A stretch of DNA of 64,000 nt from Acanthacorydalis orientalis. Lineage: Eukaryota > Arthropoda > Insecta > Megaloptera > Corydalidae. Under the pieces are notes generated by a model that worked only from the letters and a program-made list of their open reading frames with translations, was not told the origin of the DNA and searched no databases. The stretch covers positions 65,001-129,000 of the forward strand of contig CM068323.1 of assembly GCA_034766995.1 (NCBI GenBank), given 5' to 3'. This document shows positions 13,418-24,244 of the stretch, piece after piece; position 1 is the first letter of the stretch; each line of letters begins with the position of its first letter. Made by a program: the position numbers and the translations under genes.

Positions 13418-13960
13418 ATTTTGGTAGAAAAATAATTGCCGTGTTTGTTTTTTGAATTCTAAATTTAATTTTTTCAATGAAAGTGTCATTTCATCGTATT
13501 CATGTTAATATCATTTTGAAGTGCATTTTTCGGTCTGTTTTGGTAATATCGACTTGACTTTGTTAGTAACTTTACTTCAAATCGGGGTATTGAATTAAAG
13601 ATGGAAAAGTAGCAAATAAGAGTATGAGTTCAAAACGGGTGGCAAAGCAGCAGAAACTGCTCATAACTGCTCTATTAAACGATGCTTTTGGTATCGGTAC
13701 TGTTATGGAATGTACGGTGCAATGATGTTTCCAAAAATTTCATACCGGGGACGAGAAGCTTGAAGATGAAGGTCACAGGCGTACTTCTTAAATTCATAAC
13801 GACCAATTTAAAGCGTTACTTGTATCAGAACCACGCGCAACAATTCTAGAGCATGCATAAAATTTAGGTGTTAGTCATCCAACAGTTCTGGACCACTTAA
13901 GTTAAGAAATGTATTTGAATGTGAAGATCATAAACCGTAATTAATTTTCTACCAACCTAA
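13418..13960 (+). mobile_element. Family A mariner, internally deleted copy A2
   Basis: Ends ttggtagaaaaataattgcc (left) and the complement ttaattttctaccaacctaa (right). A degenerate start (near 13601) is followed by the helix-turn-helix half of the transposase with stops, the SHPTVLDHL motif near 13872, then directly the 3' untranslated end. Same internal deletion as A1 and A4. Confidence 0.85.
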
Positions 13961-14527
13961 TAGAAATGAATTTTTAATAATAATATTTATAAATACACCC
14001 TTTTTGAATATATTTTAATAAATTAAGAACAAAACGCAAGGGTTATTTTTTTAATTATTGAAACAATGATTGATTTATTTAATGTTTACAATGGATAGAC
14101 TAATTGCGATCATTTGAATCGAAATATTGCTCAACGTCTAAAACAGCTACTACAAATAACAACTAAATAACATATGCTGGCATAATAAATGTATAATACT
14201 AAACGGATATTTTATAAATCCATATGACGTACATGTTGTAAATGTCAAACGGACACCTGTTACCATCGTCATATTCGTCCAACAGGAGAACAGGCACTTA
14301 TTTTTATGATTTTTGCATATAATATTTGTTTACGTGTATATATATATATGAGTAAATTAGTATATGTATAGTTTTATTGATAATTTGGTTAACTAATTAA
14401 CTAATAACTAATATGTTATTAATATCGGGTCATTTTGACAAATGAACCATAACATATGAAATTGAATAACATGAGATTAATTAGTTATTTATTTATTGTA
14501 ACGAGTTTATTAATATGTGTTAATTTG

Positions 14528-14578
<51 letters not shown>

Positions 14579-15087
14579 AATAACTGGTTGGATGTGCTAG
14601 TTGATATATTAAACGGATACGTGATGACCTAAGCTTGAAACCTATAGTCCATGATGCGTATATGAATAATTGACAGAACAAATCACCATACAGGATATGT
14701 TTTAGATGGTATAGAAAATCACAGATCAAACATCTCAAAGCCCAATAAATGATTATATTCTTTTATCTGTACTAAAAATATTTTAAGTGTTAGATATTAG
14801 GTGTATTTATGAACCTATACGAACTGTATTGAAAGCCAAAGTAGCACAAGTTAAAATAGATCGTAAAAAAGGATAACTGAAAAACAGTTACCTCCAGGGT
14901 TATAATAAAATGATTTTAATATAAATTTATTGTAGTTTTTCCATTATAAAACTTAAAAATATTTCTTTCTGAAATTCTACGAAGATTTCAAATGATATTC
15001 TTAATATACGTCCGGGGACAAACCAAAAAGCAAAAGTACATTGAAAGGTGTGAATTTTTTTATAGAATTTTTATCACGTACAGAATG
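13961..15087. other. AT-rich intergenic DNA
   Basis: No recognisable gene. A short TA run lies near 14338 and a longer one at 14532-14576. An open frame on the minus strand downstream of the longer array has no known relative. Confidence 0.55.
14532..14576. repeat. (TA)n microsatellite
   Basis: About 45 bp of TA dinucleotides. Confidence 0.95.
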
Positions 15088-15313
15088 TTATTTTAGGATA
15101 GGTACACAGATAGACAGAAAACCATTTCGATAGGTAGATGGGCAAGTAGATGAGTGGATAAACAGATAGATAAATAACATATATGTAAATAGATATATAA
15201 AAAGATAGATAAATAATTAGATAGATTGATAGATAAGAAGATGGGTACAAATAAGTAGATTATTAGGTATATTGATACGCAGATAAATCTACAGTTAAAT
15301 AATAAATATTGGA
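15088..15313. repeat. Degenerate GATA/TAGA tetranucleotide array, left part
   Basis: Imperfect units of agat, aggt and aaat with a 4-bp period (for example gataggtagatgggcaagta). It continues on the far side of the mariner at 15314-16275, so the mariner split one older array. Confidence 0.85.
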
Positions 15314-16275
15314 TCAGTGCAAAAGTTCATATACGATTCAATAGGTGGTGTTAAGAGTATGGCATGGCGGAGCTCGTGACTAAAATGTATTAATGCTATA
15401 TATCGTTTGAAAGGTGGCAATCACAGGCATTATTTGACCATCAGTCACGCATTTGTTACTATTTGATTTGTGTATATGAAAAATTTTTGAAAATGGACAA
15501 CGATAAGATTCACTTTCGTCACATTACGTTGTAAGAGTTTCGAAAGGCTATGAAATCTATTTGGGAGGTTTATTTGGACCATGGACCATTACTTTCAACT
15601 GTGAAGAAATGGTTTGCTAAATTTCGACTTGATGATTTAAACCTCGAAGTTTAACCCCGCTCTCGAAATCGACGACGATGTTGTGCGCGCTTTAGTTGAC
15701 AATAACTCACGAATGTCGATAGAAGAGGTTGCTGAAATACTTAATGTTGACAGATCGGTTGCATTTCGGCATTTAAAGAAACTAGGGTTGATGTTGAAGC
15801 TCGATACGTTAGTGCCGCACTCGTTGTTTGAAAAAAAAACGTGTTTAATTGCATCACTTCAGCAGTATCTTTGCTTGGATACCTCGACAGAGAGCCTTTT
15901 TGAGATCGGTTGGTAACTGGTGATGAGAAAGGGATCCTGAACAAGAAGATACAATGCAGACGAATGTGTAAACAAGCGAATGAAGGTCCAGAACCAGTCA
16001 CTAAACCTGGCTTGCATCCGGTGAAGGTGTTACTGTTTTTTGGTGGAATTGCAAAGTGGTTGTTTATTGTAAGCTACTCCCACGAGACAGAATGATTACT
16101 AAGGAGAAATACTGTCAACAAATAAACTGTATGCTGCAAATAAAAAGAAGCGGTCAATTTTGGCCAATGATGCCAGAAAATGATGGTGAATAAATAATCA
16201 ATTAACTAAAGTGTTTTCTGCGAAAAATAATCACCTGAGTTTCAATTTCAAATCGTATACGAACTTTTGCACTGA
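15314..16275 (+). mobile_element. Family C mariner, decayed
   Basis: Matched terminal repeats tcagtgcaaaagttcatata (left) and the complement of tatacgaacttttgcactga (right), with TA retained on the right side. A degenerate start near 15493 opens a mariner transposase. Readable pieces in order are FRHI, KKWFAKFR near 15605, the second helix-turn-helix (MSIEEVAEILNVDRSVAFRH) in the open frame 15683-15916, the first catalytic Asp motif VTGDEK near 15912, and PVTKPGLHPVKVLL. The rest of the catalytic domain is deleted and the last codons (near 16170) resemble ENDGE. Frameshifts make it inactive. The insertion lies in a tetranucleotide array. Confidence 0.88.
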
Positions 16276-16441
16276 TACAATAGATACAGAAGTTCATAAA
16301 TAAATAAATAAGTAGATTGATAAGTAGACAGGTATATAGGTAGAGAGATAGGTAGGGAGATAAGTAAATAGACAAATAAATAGGTAATTAGGTAAATAGA
16401 TATACAAATAAGTAGATAAATAGATAGGTACGTATGTAGTA

Positions 16442-16504
<63 letters not shown>

Positions 16505-17225
16505 CTAGGTAGAGAGATAGATGCATAGGTATATAGATAGATAAATTGATAGGTAGATATATTGATAGTTAATTATCAATAAGTATATGGATAGTTAGTT
16601 CAATAAATAGTTAGGTAATTAAATAGTTGAAGAAGTGCATAGGTAGGTAGATATTTAAATAGTTACATAGACAAGAAAATAGGGAGACAAATAGGTAGGT
16701 AAATAATTGATATGTAAGTAGATATATACATAGATAGATAAATAATTAGATAGATTGATAAGTGAAAAGATAGATAAGTAGATTATTAGATACATTTACA
16801 TAATAAATACATACATAATTGTATAGATATATAGATAGACAAATAAGTAAATAGATAGGTAATTAGACAGATAGACAAATAAGTAAATAAATAGATAGGT
16901 AGTTAAATAGGTATAAAGGTAGATAGATACGGAGCTAGAGAGAGAGATAAATATACAATTATATAGATAGATAAATTAATAGGTAGATATATTGATAATT
17001 AATTATCGTTAAGTAATGGATAGATAGTTAGATAAAAAGATAGGTCATTAAATAGTTGAAGAGGTACATAGGTAGGTAGATAGTTAAATAGTTACATTGA
17101 TAAATAGACAAGTAGATAGGTAGATTGATGGATAATTAGATATATGTGTAGGTAAGCAGTTAGAGTAGAATGATAGTTCTATAGATAGGTAGATATTTAT
17201 TAAATAAATAAGTAGATAGTTAGAA
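16276..17225. repeat. Degenerate GATA/TAGA tetranucleotide array, right part
   Basis: About 950 bp of imperfect 4-bp units (gata, ggta, aata) with a pure TA run inside. Segments recur at longer range: taattatc...gataagtaatggatagatagtta-type blocks appear near 16560 and again near 16990, suggesting a higher-order unit of about 430 bp. Confidence 0.85.
16448..16502. repeat. (TA)n microsatellite
   Basis: About 55 bp of TA inside the tetranucleotide array. Confidence 0.95.
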
Positions 17226-17273
17226 GTTTATTGAGTAAGGAGGTATTATTTTTTTAAAGATGAAAGAAACAAT

Positions 17274-17275
<2 letters not shown>

Positions 17276-17329
<54 letters not shown>
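17276..17329. repeat. (TA)n microsatellite
   Basis: About 54 bp of TA, flanked by aattgatat on one side and its complement atatcaatta on the other, so the whole is palindromic. Confidence 0.95.
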
Positions 17330-17331
<2 letters not shown>

Positions 17332-17813
17332 ATTATATAGAAAATATAGAAATAACGATTTAATGTAAATTTTTCTTTTCGAGAAAGATATTTTTATTTT
17401 TAATTTATTTATATATCATAAGAGAAATCTATACGAAATTCAAAAATACGCTTTTAATTACATAGACCGGGAAACTCGGTAAAAATAATGATATATTCTG
17501 AAGAATATCGTCTTTTTTCAGCGTCAGTTCGTCTTTTTCTTTTTCGAAATATTAATACACAGAAATGATGAGATAAAGCGTTCATAAAACGTAATGTGCA
17601 CAACTTTACACTACAGGCATTACTAGCGCTCATGGCACTACTGCTAATAATAACTAAAAACAGTCTAACGATGTTGAGAAGACGGTCTCTCGTCTCAATT
17701 CTAAATTCTCAAACATTCATAAAAAGGAAAGAATGAAAAATGTAAATCAAAACAGAATAATAACAGTGAACGCAATCAGACGAAAATAAACGGGCGGTCG
17801 GTCGGTCGGCGAA
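17330..17813. other. Intergenic, becoming GC-richer towards the LINE
   Basis: AT-rich DNA that ends in a short GC-rich run with a cggt repeat (17794-17810). The GC-rich character resumes on the far side of the LINE at 22376, so the LINE interrupted one host segment. Confidence 0.6.
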
Positions 17814-17825
17814 CGTTTTTAGAAC
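17814..17825. repeat. Target-site duplication of the minus-strand LINE, left copy
   Basis: The 12-mer cgtttttagaac occurs here, directly before the poly(T) that is the LINE tail, and again at 22364-22375 next to the LINE 5' end. Confidence 0.92.
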
Positions 17826-18157
17826 TTTTTTTTTTTTTTTTTTTAGGTTAGTTTACCCAGCAGTGTTCTGATATTATGTTCAAGTGCAATATAATAACGG
17901 CTCTTCTGTATCGGTAGTTCCTGGGGTTTTAACACCCTGAACACCTACATCTGACATCTATTTAAATATTGACTTCAATTTCTTTGATAACTTCAATTTG
18001 TAGACTAGGAAAACTTTCAAAAAACCTAGTTGCTCCAAAAAAGACGTGTGTGGACGTGTGTATAGCGGTTAATCTTTTAAGACGGTAAAGTAATAACAAT
18101 TTAACTCTCCCACCCCGGACCCACGGCGAAGCGACGTTCCGAGAGACGACGACGAAT

Positions 18158-20890
18158 CTAGATCTCTTGATCTGTATATTTTATGAAGTGATACGGTAAT
18201 ATATGCACTTTTTTCCTCTGGCCTCTTCCTAGCCGGTTACACACATAGATAATCTTTGCTGTCTTCATTTTTGCGATAATTTTATTGTCGTGCATTTTGG
18301 GCTGGTAAAATTCCCAGCTTAATTTTTCAATATATTTTACTATCGTATCAACTTCCGCCTCTCTGTGCAGTCTTTTTAATGAATAATGTCGTGGCTTTTG
18401 TAGTGCCATTCGTAATATCTTGTTTTGAAATAGCTGTAGCGTCTTTAAATATGTTTTGCAGGCTCTCCTCCATATGGGTGCTGCATACGTAATCACTGGC
18501 CTAATGGCCATTTTGTACAACAAAATCTTGTTATGTTCGCTCAGCTTGCTGTCTTTTGCTAGCATTGAGTATAGGCAGTTCAGTGCTGTATATGCTTTCT
18601 TCTTGACTCTTGTCACGTGTTCATTATACAGTAACTTCTTGTCTAAATGAACGCCTAGGTATTTCACTGTTTCTTTCCATTCCACCTCGGTATCTTCCAT
18701 CTTCAATCTGTACGGCAAGCTTCTCCTCTTACTTGAAAAAATAATCGCTTGCGTCTTGTCTATATTCAGCTTCAGCTTCCACTTCTTGAAATGCTCCTGC
18801 TGTCTGTTCAGTGTCGTCTGTAGTCTATCCCTGATAGTATCGACATCTCTTCCTGTTGCGTATATCGCTGTGTCATCTGCATACAGCGCAAGTTCAGTTC
18901 CTCTTGGGTTCGGTACGTCATTGATGTAATAGTTAAATAGTGACGGGCCCAGTAAAGATCCCTGAGGCACCCCCGCCGTCACATTCTTTATTTCTGACTT
19001 CTTGTCTTCAACCTCCACGTGAAAGGTTCGTCCACGTAGATATCCATCTATTACATTGACTAGGTAGTACGGGACTCGGTGGTCCAGTAACTTCTTGATT
19101 AGACCGTCGTGCCATACTGTATCAAAGGCCTTCTCGATGTCTAGCAGAACCATACCAGTGGCTAAGCCTTTCGACATTCCTGTCGTGATATGTTCTGCTA
19201 TCCTCGCCAACTGCTGTGTAGTGGCATGCCTTTTTCTAAAGCCGAATTGTTCATGGCGTATCTTCTTAGATATTGATTCATGTTTATTTATCCTGATTAG
19301 GATAATCTTTTCTAACACCTTGCTTAATGTGGGCAGCAGACTAATTGGCCTGTAACTTGCCGTCTCATTTCCCTTCTTGCCCGGTTTTCTAATCGCCAGA
19401 ATCTTGGCATGTTTCCAATTATTGGGGAAATGTCGCAGCCGCATTGCTGCGTTAACAATATTTGTGATTGCCACGATCGCCTTCTGCGGTAGATGGTGGA
19501 GCGCTTTATTCTGTATATCGTCCACCCCGGGGGCTTTTCTTGGTTTCATCCTTCTGATGATTGTCTCGATCTCCTTCGGCGTGGCAAAATCAATTACTTC
19601 TTTGTCGCGTTTTGTACCGGCAATGATTCTCCAGTACTTTACTGTATTTTTCACCTCTTCATCATTCTTGATATTCCCGAGGTGTTCACTGGCACGGTGG
19701 GCGGTCTCGAAATGCGAAGCGATTTGCTCCGCCTTCTGGGCGTGGTCATACGCATATGTATTCGCTGTGATTTTGAGCGGTGGAATGGGCTCTCGTCTTC
19801 CTGTCTTCATGCACCTGATGGTTTGCCATAGACTATTGTCTTTCACGTCCAACACCTTTAGCCTATCTTGCCATGCTGTGTTTCTTATGTCTATGAGTTC
19901 TTTTCTGATTTCTTCAGTCAGGCTATTTCGGATTTGCCTGTATCGATCATCTCTGGTGCGCTGCCATATCTTCCTGGCAGTATTTCTCAATTTAATCTTG
20001 TCTCTTAGTTCTGTGGTGAGACATACATTGTTTTTTCCGATTCTTCTTTTCGGTATGTGATTCTTAATCGCTGTCTGGATGATTTTTGTGAGCGTGTCGA
20101 CAGAATCTTCTAATTCTTCCACGGTTCGGATATGTCTGCCGATGATGACTTCACTGTTGATTTCTTCTTTGTATTTCTTCCAGTCTGCGTTCGTGTAGTC
20201 TAGACTTTCTTTCTTTCGGATAGGAACACTTTCTGTGATCTTCATTACCACTGGGTTGTGGTCGGAGCTTAATTCTGCTACCGATTCTATCTCATCAATC
20301 ATGATATTCTTGTTTAGAAAGAAGTCTAGCGTCGATGGGTTTGCGCCGTTCTTGAACACTGTTGGTGACCCCGGTGCTGAGATGAGGTAACTTCGTCTTT
20401 CTGAATGACTCAGCAGTTTCTTCCCTGCTGCGTTTGCCTGGTGACAATTCCATATTCTATGTTTGGCGTTAAAATCTCCGCCTATAATCACTCTGTCCGC
20501 TAGGTTCATTATCTTGTCGATATCTTTCACCTGGAGGGTATCGGACGGGCTGTGGTATGCTGCTGCCAATAAAATCTTCGTTGGTGTTTCTAATATTATC
20601 GCTTTTGCTTGGAGTGCGGCCAGCTCTGGAACACGTACTTCATAGTGTTTAATCTCCTTTTTGATATAAACCGATACACCTCCACCTCTTCCTTCAGGCT
20701 TCGGCCTATGGTAACCTGTGTAACCGGCAATCTTTATTTCTTTACCTAGCTTTGAACCTGTTTCGGTCACCAGGATTACGTCTATTTTTCGCTGTTCAGC
20801 GAAAACACGTAGCTCGTTGCTCTTCTTAGCAAGACTGTTTGCGTTCCATAACGCGACCTGAATTTGACTCCCCCTGGCGTATCTAGCCAT
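18158..20890 (-). CDS. LINE ORF2: AP-type endonuclease and reverse transcriptase
   Basis: A 910-residue protein that would nick target DNA and copy the LINE RNA by target-primed reverse transcription in the nucleus. Residues 1-225 are the apurinic-type endonuclease: WNANSL near the N-terminus, TETGS, GGDFNAKH near 137-144 and SDHNPVV near 209. The reverse transcriptase covers roughly 440-740, with PGVDDIQNKAL, RPISLLPTLSK, EQFGFRKRHAT, DIEKAFDTVWH, AGVPQGSLLGP and the catalytic YADD near 670. The C-terminal third is thumb-like with no RNase H that I can see. I place the start at 20890 (MARYARGSQIQ) because that is the first ATG; the frame extends to 20950 only through a TTG. This ATG overlaps the ORF1 stop by 8 nt (ATGGCTAG), which suggests termination-reinitiation. 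No internal stop. Confidence 0.93.
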   Translation of the reverse strand: MARYARGSQIQVALWNANSLAKKSNELRVFAEQRKIDVILVTETGSKLGKEIKIAGYTGYHRPKPEGRGGGVSVYIKKEIKHYEVRVPELAALQAKAIILETPTKILLAAAYHSPSDTLQVKDIDKIMNLADRVIIGGDFNAKHRIWNCHQANAAGKKLLSHSERRSYLISAPGSPTVFKNGANPSTLDFFLNKNIMIDEIESVAELSSDHNPVVMKITESVPIRKKESLDYTNADWKKYKEEINSEVIIGRHIRTVEELEDSVDTLTKIIQTAIKNHIPKRRIGKNNVCLTTELRDKIKLRNTARKIWQRTRDDRYRQIRNSLTEEIRKELIDIRNTAWQDRLKVLDVKDNSLWQTIRCMKTGRREPIPPLKITANTYAYDHAQKAEQIASHFETAHRASEHLGNIKNDEEVKNTVKYWRIIAGTKRDKEVIDFATPKEIETIIRRMKPRKAPGVDDIQNKALHHLPQKAIVAITNIVNAAMRLRHFPNNWKHAKILAIRKPGKKGNETASYRPISLLPTLSKVLEKIILIRINKHESISKKIRHEQFGFRKRHATTQQLARIAEHITTGMSKGLATGMVLLDIEKAFDTVWHDGLIKKLLDHRVPYYLVNVIDGYLRGRTFHVEVEDKKSEIKNVTAGVPQGSLLGPSLFNYYINDVPNPRGTELALYADDTAIYATGRDVDTIRDRLQTTLNRQQEHFKKWKLKLNIDKTQAIIFSSKRRSLPYRLKMEDTEVEWKETVKYLGVHLDKKLLYNEHVTRVKKKAYTALNCLYSMLAKDSKLSEHNKILLYKMAIRPVITYAAPIWRRACKTYLKTLQLFQNKILRMALQKPRHYSLKRLHREAEVDTIVKYIEKLSWEFYQPKMHDNKIIAKMKTAKIIYVCNRLGRGQRKKVHILPYHFIKYTDQEI

Positions 20891-22085
20891 CGAGAGCCTT
20901 GACAAATTTCCAGAAGATCTGGAATTGGTCAGACTTGTTCTTCGCAACAAGCATATCTTTGCTCAGCTGGTCTACCAGTCTGAACATTTCATCAAAATTA
21001 CAGGTTTTATTAACTTCTTTCATTTTGTCAGCTAGATCAGCTGCATCAGTGTTAGAAGCATGCTGGCTTCCTTTGTTGTCCTGGACCTTCTGCCAGGCAT
21101 TTGATCTCGGTGCCGGGGCATCTATATAAACTCTCTGTCTGGAGTTTTCGAATTTGGCTTCGCGCCTTTCTGCGTTGCGCCTCTTTAAGTTTTCACGCCT
21201 CTCCTGCTCTTGGATATGAGCTGGGCATCCTCTAAAGTTAGCCGGGTGTGGACCTCCGCAGTTCGCACATCTGGCAGTATCCTCGTTCTTCCTGGGGCAG
21301 TCCCTGGATTCATGGTATTCGCTGCATTTTACGCAGCGTGACTTGATGTTGCAATTTCGGGCGGCGTGCCCGAAACGCTGGCAGCGATAACACTGCGTTA
21401 TGCTCGTACGGGGCTTGAAAGCCTCAAACCGTACCTTCACATGATAGAGGTGCGGGATCCTCTGCACCTCGGCTAACGTAGTTCCCGCCTTAAAACCTAC
21501 CAAGTAGGTGGGGGAGTATTCACTAAACTTGTGCACGATCTCCTTGACTCTGGTGATCGGCACCTTGTGAGATTCAATCTCCTCTTTAATATCCTCCAGG
21601 GAGATTCCTGGAGGAAGACCTTTTAAGATGATATTGGTTTCCTTTTCCCCCACTGGGGTGTATGTGTGGTACTCAGTACCGCCCTGTTTCATCACACGGA
21701 TGAATTCATTATATACTTTGGTGTTGCTAGTACGAACAACCAAAGCTTCTCTCTTTCTATTGATAATGAAGTTACCTTCGATTTTGGCCTTTTCTAAGAC
21801 CTTGTTTAAGCTGGCGGCGCTTTTCTTATGATCCTCAAAACAGTTGTGTACTACGATGGGCGGTACTTTTTCTTTTTTCTGAGGTGGCTGCACCTCTGGA
21901 CCGTTCGTTTTTAACGGCTCAAATCGGTTTTTTGTCACTAGCGTTTCGGACTTCTTCATGCTTTTCACCTGGCTGGGACCGGCTCCCTCATCTCCGGAAC
22001 CGCGTGACCTCTTCTTTCGCTGGACGAGCCAGGGACCCTCATCCTGTGGACCTGGTTGCGGAACGGACTGCTCCACGACCTCCAT
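20883..22085 (-). CDS. LINE ORF1: CCHC zinc-knuckle (gag-like) protein
   Basis: A 400-residue RNA-binding chaperone-like protein expected to form the ribonucleoprotein with the LINE transcript. Residues 1-75 are charged and disordered. Residues about 75-220 match the PRE_C2HC region that precedes the zinc knuckles in jockey-type ORF1 (motif ILKGLPPGISLEDIKEEI). Three CCHC-like knuckles follow from about residue 232: CYRCQRFGHAARNC, CVKCSEYHESRDC and CANCGGPHPANFRGC. The C-terminal 100 residues are basic and then helical. It begins with an ATG 278 bp inside the element and its stop overlaps the ORF2 start. Fully open, typical length for the family. Confidence 0.93.
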   Translation of the reverse strand: MEVVEQSVPQPGPQDEGPWLVQRKKRSRGSGDEGAGPSQVKSMKKSETLVTKNRFEPLKTNGPEVQPPQKKEKVPPIVVHNCFEDHKKSAASLNKVLEKAKIEGNFIINRKREALVVRTSNTKVYNEFIRVMKQGGTEYHTYTPVGEKETNIILKGLPPGISLEDIKEEIESHKVPITRVKEIVHKFSEYSPTYLVGFKAGTTLAEVQRIPHLYHVKVRFEAFKPRTSITQCYRCQRFGHAARNCNIKSRCVKCSEYHESRDCPRKNEDTARCANCGGPHPANFRGCPAHIQEQERRENLKRRNAERREAKFENSRQRVYIDAPAPRSNAWQKVQDNKGSQHASNTDAADLADKMKEVNKTCNFDEMFRLVDQLSKDMLVAKNKSDQFQIFWKFVKALDG

Positions 22086-22363
22086 CTGGAACTAAAAACT
22101 CTAGTTATCTGCACCGAGGTGCAGACAACTAGACGGGTAAAAAAGTTCGGACGCCAAGCGCCCACCCACACGCTAGATACACGCGCTTACGCGCGCACTT
22201 CGGAGCGACGCACTACACTGCACAGCACAGGAAACCTACACCGCACAATGAGACACCCCACTCCAATTTTCAGCAACGCTGGACAGCGACAGTTCACAGA
22301 AAAATAACGCTCGCTATGCACACAGACACGTCCGTACACAGTGAGACCTAATCCGCGTCTCCT

Positions 22364-22375
22364 CGTTTTTAGAAC
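22364..22375. repeat. Target-site duplication of the minus-strand LINE, right copy
   Basis: Second copy of cgtttttagaac, adjacent to the LINE 5' end. Confidence 0.92.
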
Positions 22376-22923
22376 AACGTGCGCGTCATTAAAACAGTGC
22401 TCGGGGCGAACGAACGGACTTGTTCAAACATGTTGCCCTGCGTACATTTTCCGTTATTCGCGGTACAAACATTTTAAAGTCATCGACAAAGAAACGTGCA
22501 GTCGATGGAGGAAGACGGTCGTACAATTCCTCAAGCTGTAGTTTAATTGGATAAACCCACAGTGATTCATGATTATTTAATGGGAACGAACAGCTGTCAC
22601 ATTATAGTCATTTCAGCTATGCTCATTATGTTCATTGCATGAGTCGAGTTCTGTGGGATATTTTCGATAATATATTAGGTAATTTGTTATTTTTCGAAAC
22701 CGTCAATTTCGTCGATTATCACAATTTCGTTAAATGAAATGAAAATGTAGCAAGGGTACAATTTTTTATCGGTTCGTACCGTTATTGTGTAGTATTTATT
22801 TAGACATGTGTAATTTATTATGTGCATTTGTCGTTAGATTATTTTTTAGACGGTATAATTTATACTCGATGTTTATTAAAATATTATGTTTTTCGAAACG
22901 TTTATTTTCAAATTAGGTTTGTA

Positions 22924-22925
<2 letters not shown>
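22376..22925. other. Host flank of the LINE, GC-richer first 180 bp
   Basis: Joined to the sequence left of 17826 this forms a GC- and CpG-richer host segment of about 220 bp in otherwise AT-rich DNA, followed by ordinary AT-rich sequence. No long open frame; it could be a promoter, 5' UTR or non-coding RNA. Confidence 0.4.

Positions 22926-22948
<23 letters not shown>
22926..22948. repeat. (TA)n microsatellite abutting a mariner
   Basis: About 23 bp of TA ending at the left terminal repeat of mariner B1. Confidence 0.9.
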
Positions 22949-22954
<6 letters not shown>

Positions 22955-24233
22955 TGGTCTAAAAATAATTGCAATTTTTATCATTTTAAGTTTGACGTCG
23001 ATTTTCCTACTTACCGTTATATTTTGTTAAAGTCATATAATACATCATTGTAAACAATGAAATTAGTACTAGTAATTTCAGTTTATGTCTATTGTTTTCA
23101 TTCTTTAGTATTGTTGTATATAATCTCTTGAATTATTCATGGAAAAAAAAGAAATTCGCATGATTTTTATATATGAGTTTAAATTGGTACTTAAAGCAAC
23201 AGAATCTTCTCGAAATATCAAATTTGTTTTTGGCGAAGAATCAATTTGGGAACGTACAGCTCAACACTGGTTCTAAGAATTTCGTGATGGAAACGAAAGC
23301 CTTGATGATGTAGAGGGTTGTGTACGTCCTTTAGCTATAATCAATAACGATTTAAAAACCATAACTGAAGCGGACCCACGTAAAACAACTCGAGAGGCGG
23401 CAGAAGTACTCAATGTTGATCATTCAACAGTTGTTCGACATTTGAACCTAATTGGAAAAATAAAAAAGCTGGATAAATGGGTACCATATGAACTAAATGA
23501 ACATCAAGCAATTCGGAGATATGAAGTATGCTCTGCGCTTCTCTTGGGTAACATAAATTTTTAATGATTTGATCGCTTTGTCACATGTGATGAAAATTGG
23601 ATTCTCTACAACAATCGGAAACGTTAATCATAGCAGCTAAATCGGCAAGAATCACCCAAAACAGTTTCTTAAAGCGAAGCTAAATCAAAAAAAGGTTCTG
23701 GTCACTGTTCTGTGGTCGGTAAATGGCGTCATATACTACAAGCTTTTTTAATCCTAGTGAAATAATAACAGCTGAAAAATATTATCAGGGAATTAAACAA
23801 ATGCATAAGAAGCATCGTTTACGGCTAGCATGTCAATCGAAGAAGACCAATTCTTCTTCATAACAACGCCCGACCACACGTCTCATAAATGACTTTAAAA
23901 AAATAAAATGAACTTGATTATGAAACCTTACCTAACCCATGTTATTCTCCGGGCCTTTCTTCGACCGATTATCATTTTTTTAAAATATTTGTGTAGTTTC
24001 TTATGAGAGAAGGTTTTCAACAATCAAGCATCATCTCAAAGCCCTTTCGATGCATTCATTAATTCTAAGTCTCCAGAATTCTATCTTATAGGAATAAACA
24101 AACTAGTTTTCCGTTGTGAGGAATGTGTACAGGCCAATGGTCTTTGTTTTAATTAATAAATATATTTTTTAACTCTTATATGCGTCTTTATACTCGATGC
24201 GTAAAAACCGGAATTATTTTTGCACCAACCTAC
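22949..24233 (+). mobile_element. Family B mariner, near full-length but decayed (B1)
   Basis: About 1.28 kb with ends aggttggtctaaaaataatt and the complement of gaattatttttgcaccaacc. The transposase remnant starts near 23139 (MEKKEIRMIFIYEFK). The second helix-turn-helix is seen near 23385 (TTREAAEVLNVDHSTVVRHL), then KKLDKWVPYEL, the first catalytic Asp motif VTCDENWILYN near 23582, and a damaged C-terminal catalytic part near 23940. Several stop codons and frameshifts. Unlike families A, D and E it keeps the whole gene length. It is the same type as the body of the chimera at 7414-8642. Confidence 0.88.
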
Positions 24234-24244
24234 TATATATTGTA

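Larger units (their letters stand above)
17826..22363 (-). mobile_element. Full-length jockey-type LINE (LINE-1 of this window)
   Basis: Non-LTR retrotransposon on the minus strand, about 4.5 kb. Read 5' to 3' it has a 5' UTR (22363-22086), ORF1 (zinc-knuckle nucleic-acid-binding protein), ORF2 (endonuclease and reverse transcriptase), a 3' UTR of about 310 bp and a poly(A) tail seen as 19 T on the plus strand (17826-17844). A perfect 12-bp target duplication brackets it, so the 5' end is complete. Both frames are open. Gene order, the PRE_C2HC-type ORF1 and the YADD reverse transcriptase are those of the jockey superclade. It may be a competent copy. Confidence 0.93.

Noticed and set aside
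15088..17225. CRISPR-like array
   Set aside because: The short-period repeats have no regular spacers and are a degenerate tetranucleotide microsatellite in eukaryotic DNA.
20891..20950. N-terminal extension of LINE ORF2
   Set aside because: Only a TTG could start it and it lies inside ORF1; ATG 20890 overlapping the ORF1 stop is the better start.
18456..22541. Plus-strand open frames across the minus-strand LINE
   Set aside because: They are antisense shadows of ORF1 and ORF2, which carry all the recognisable domains, or lie in its GC-rich flank.
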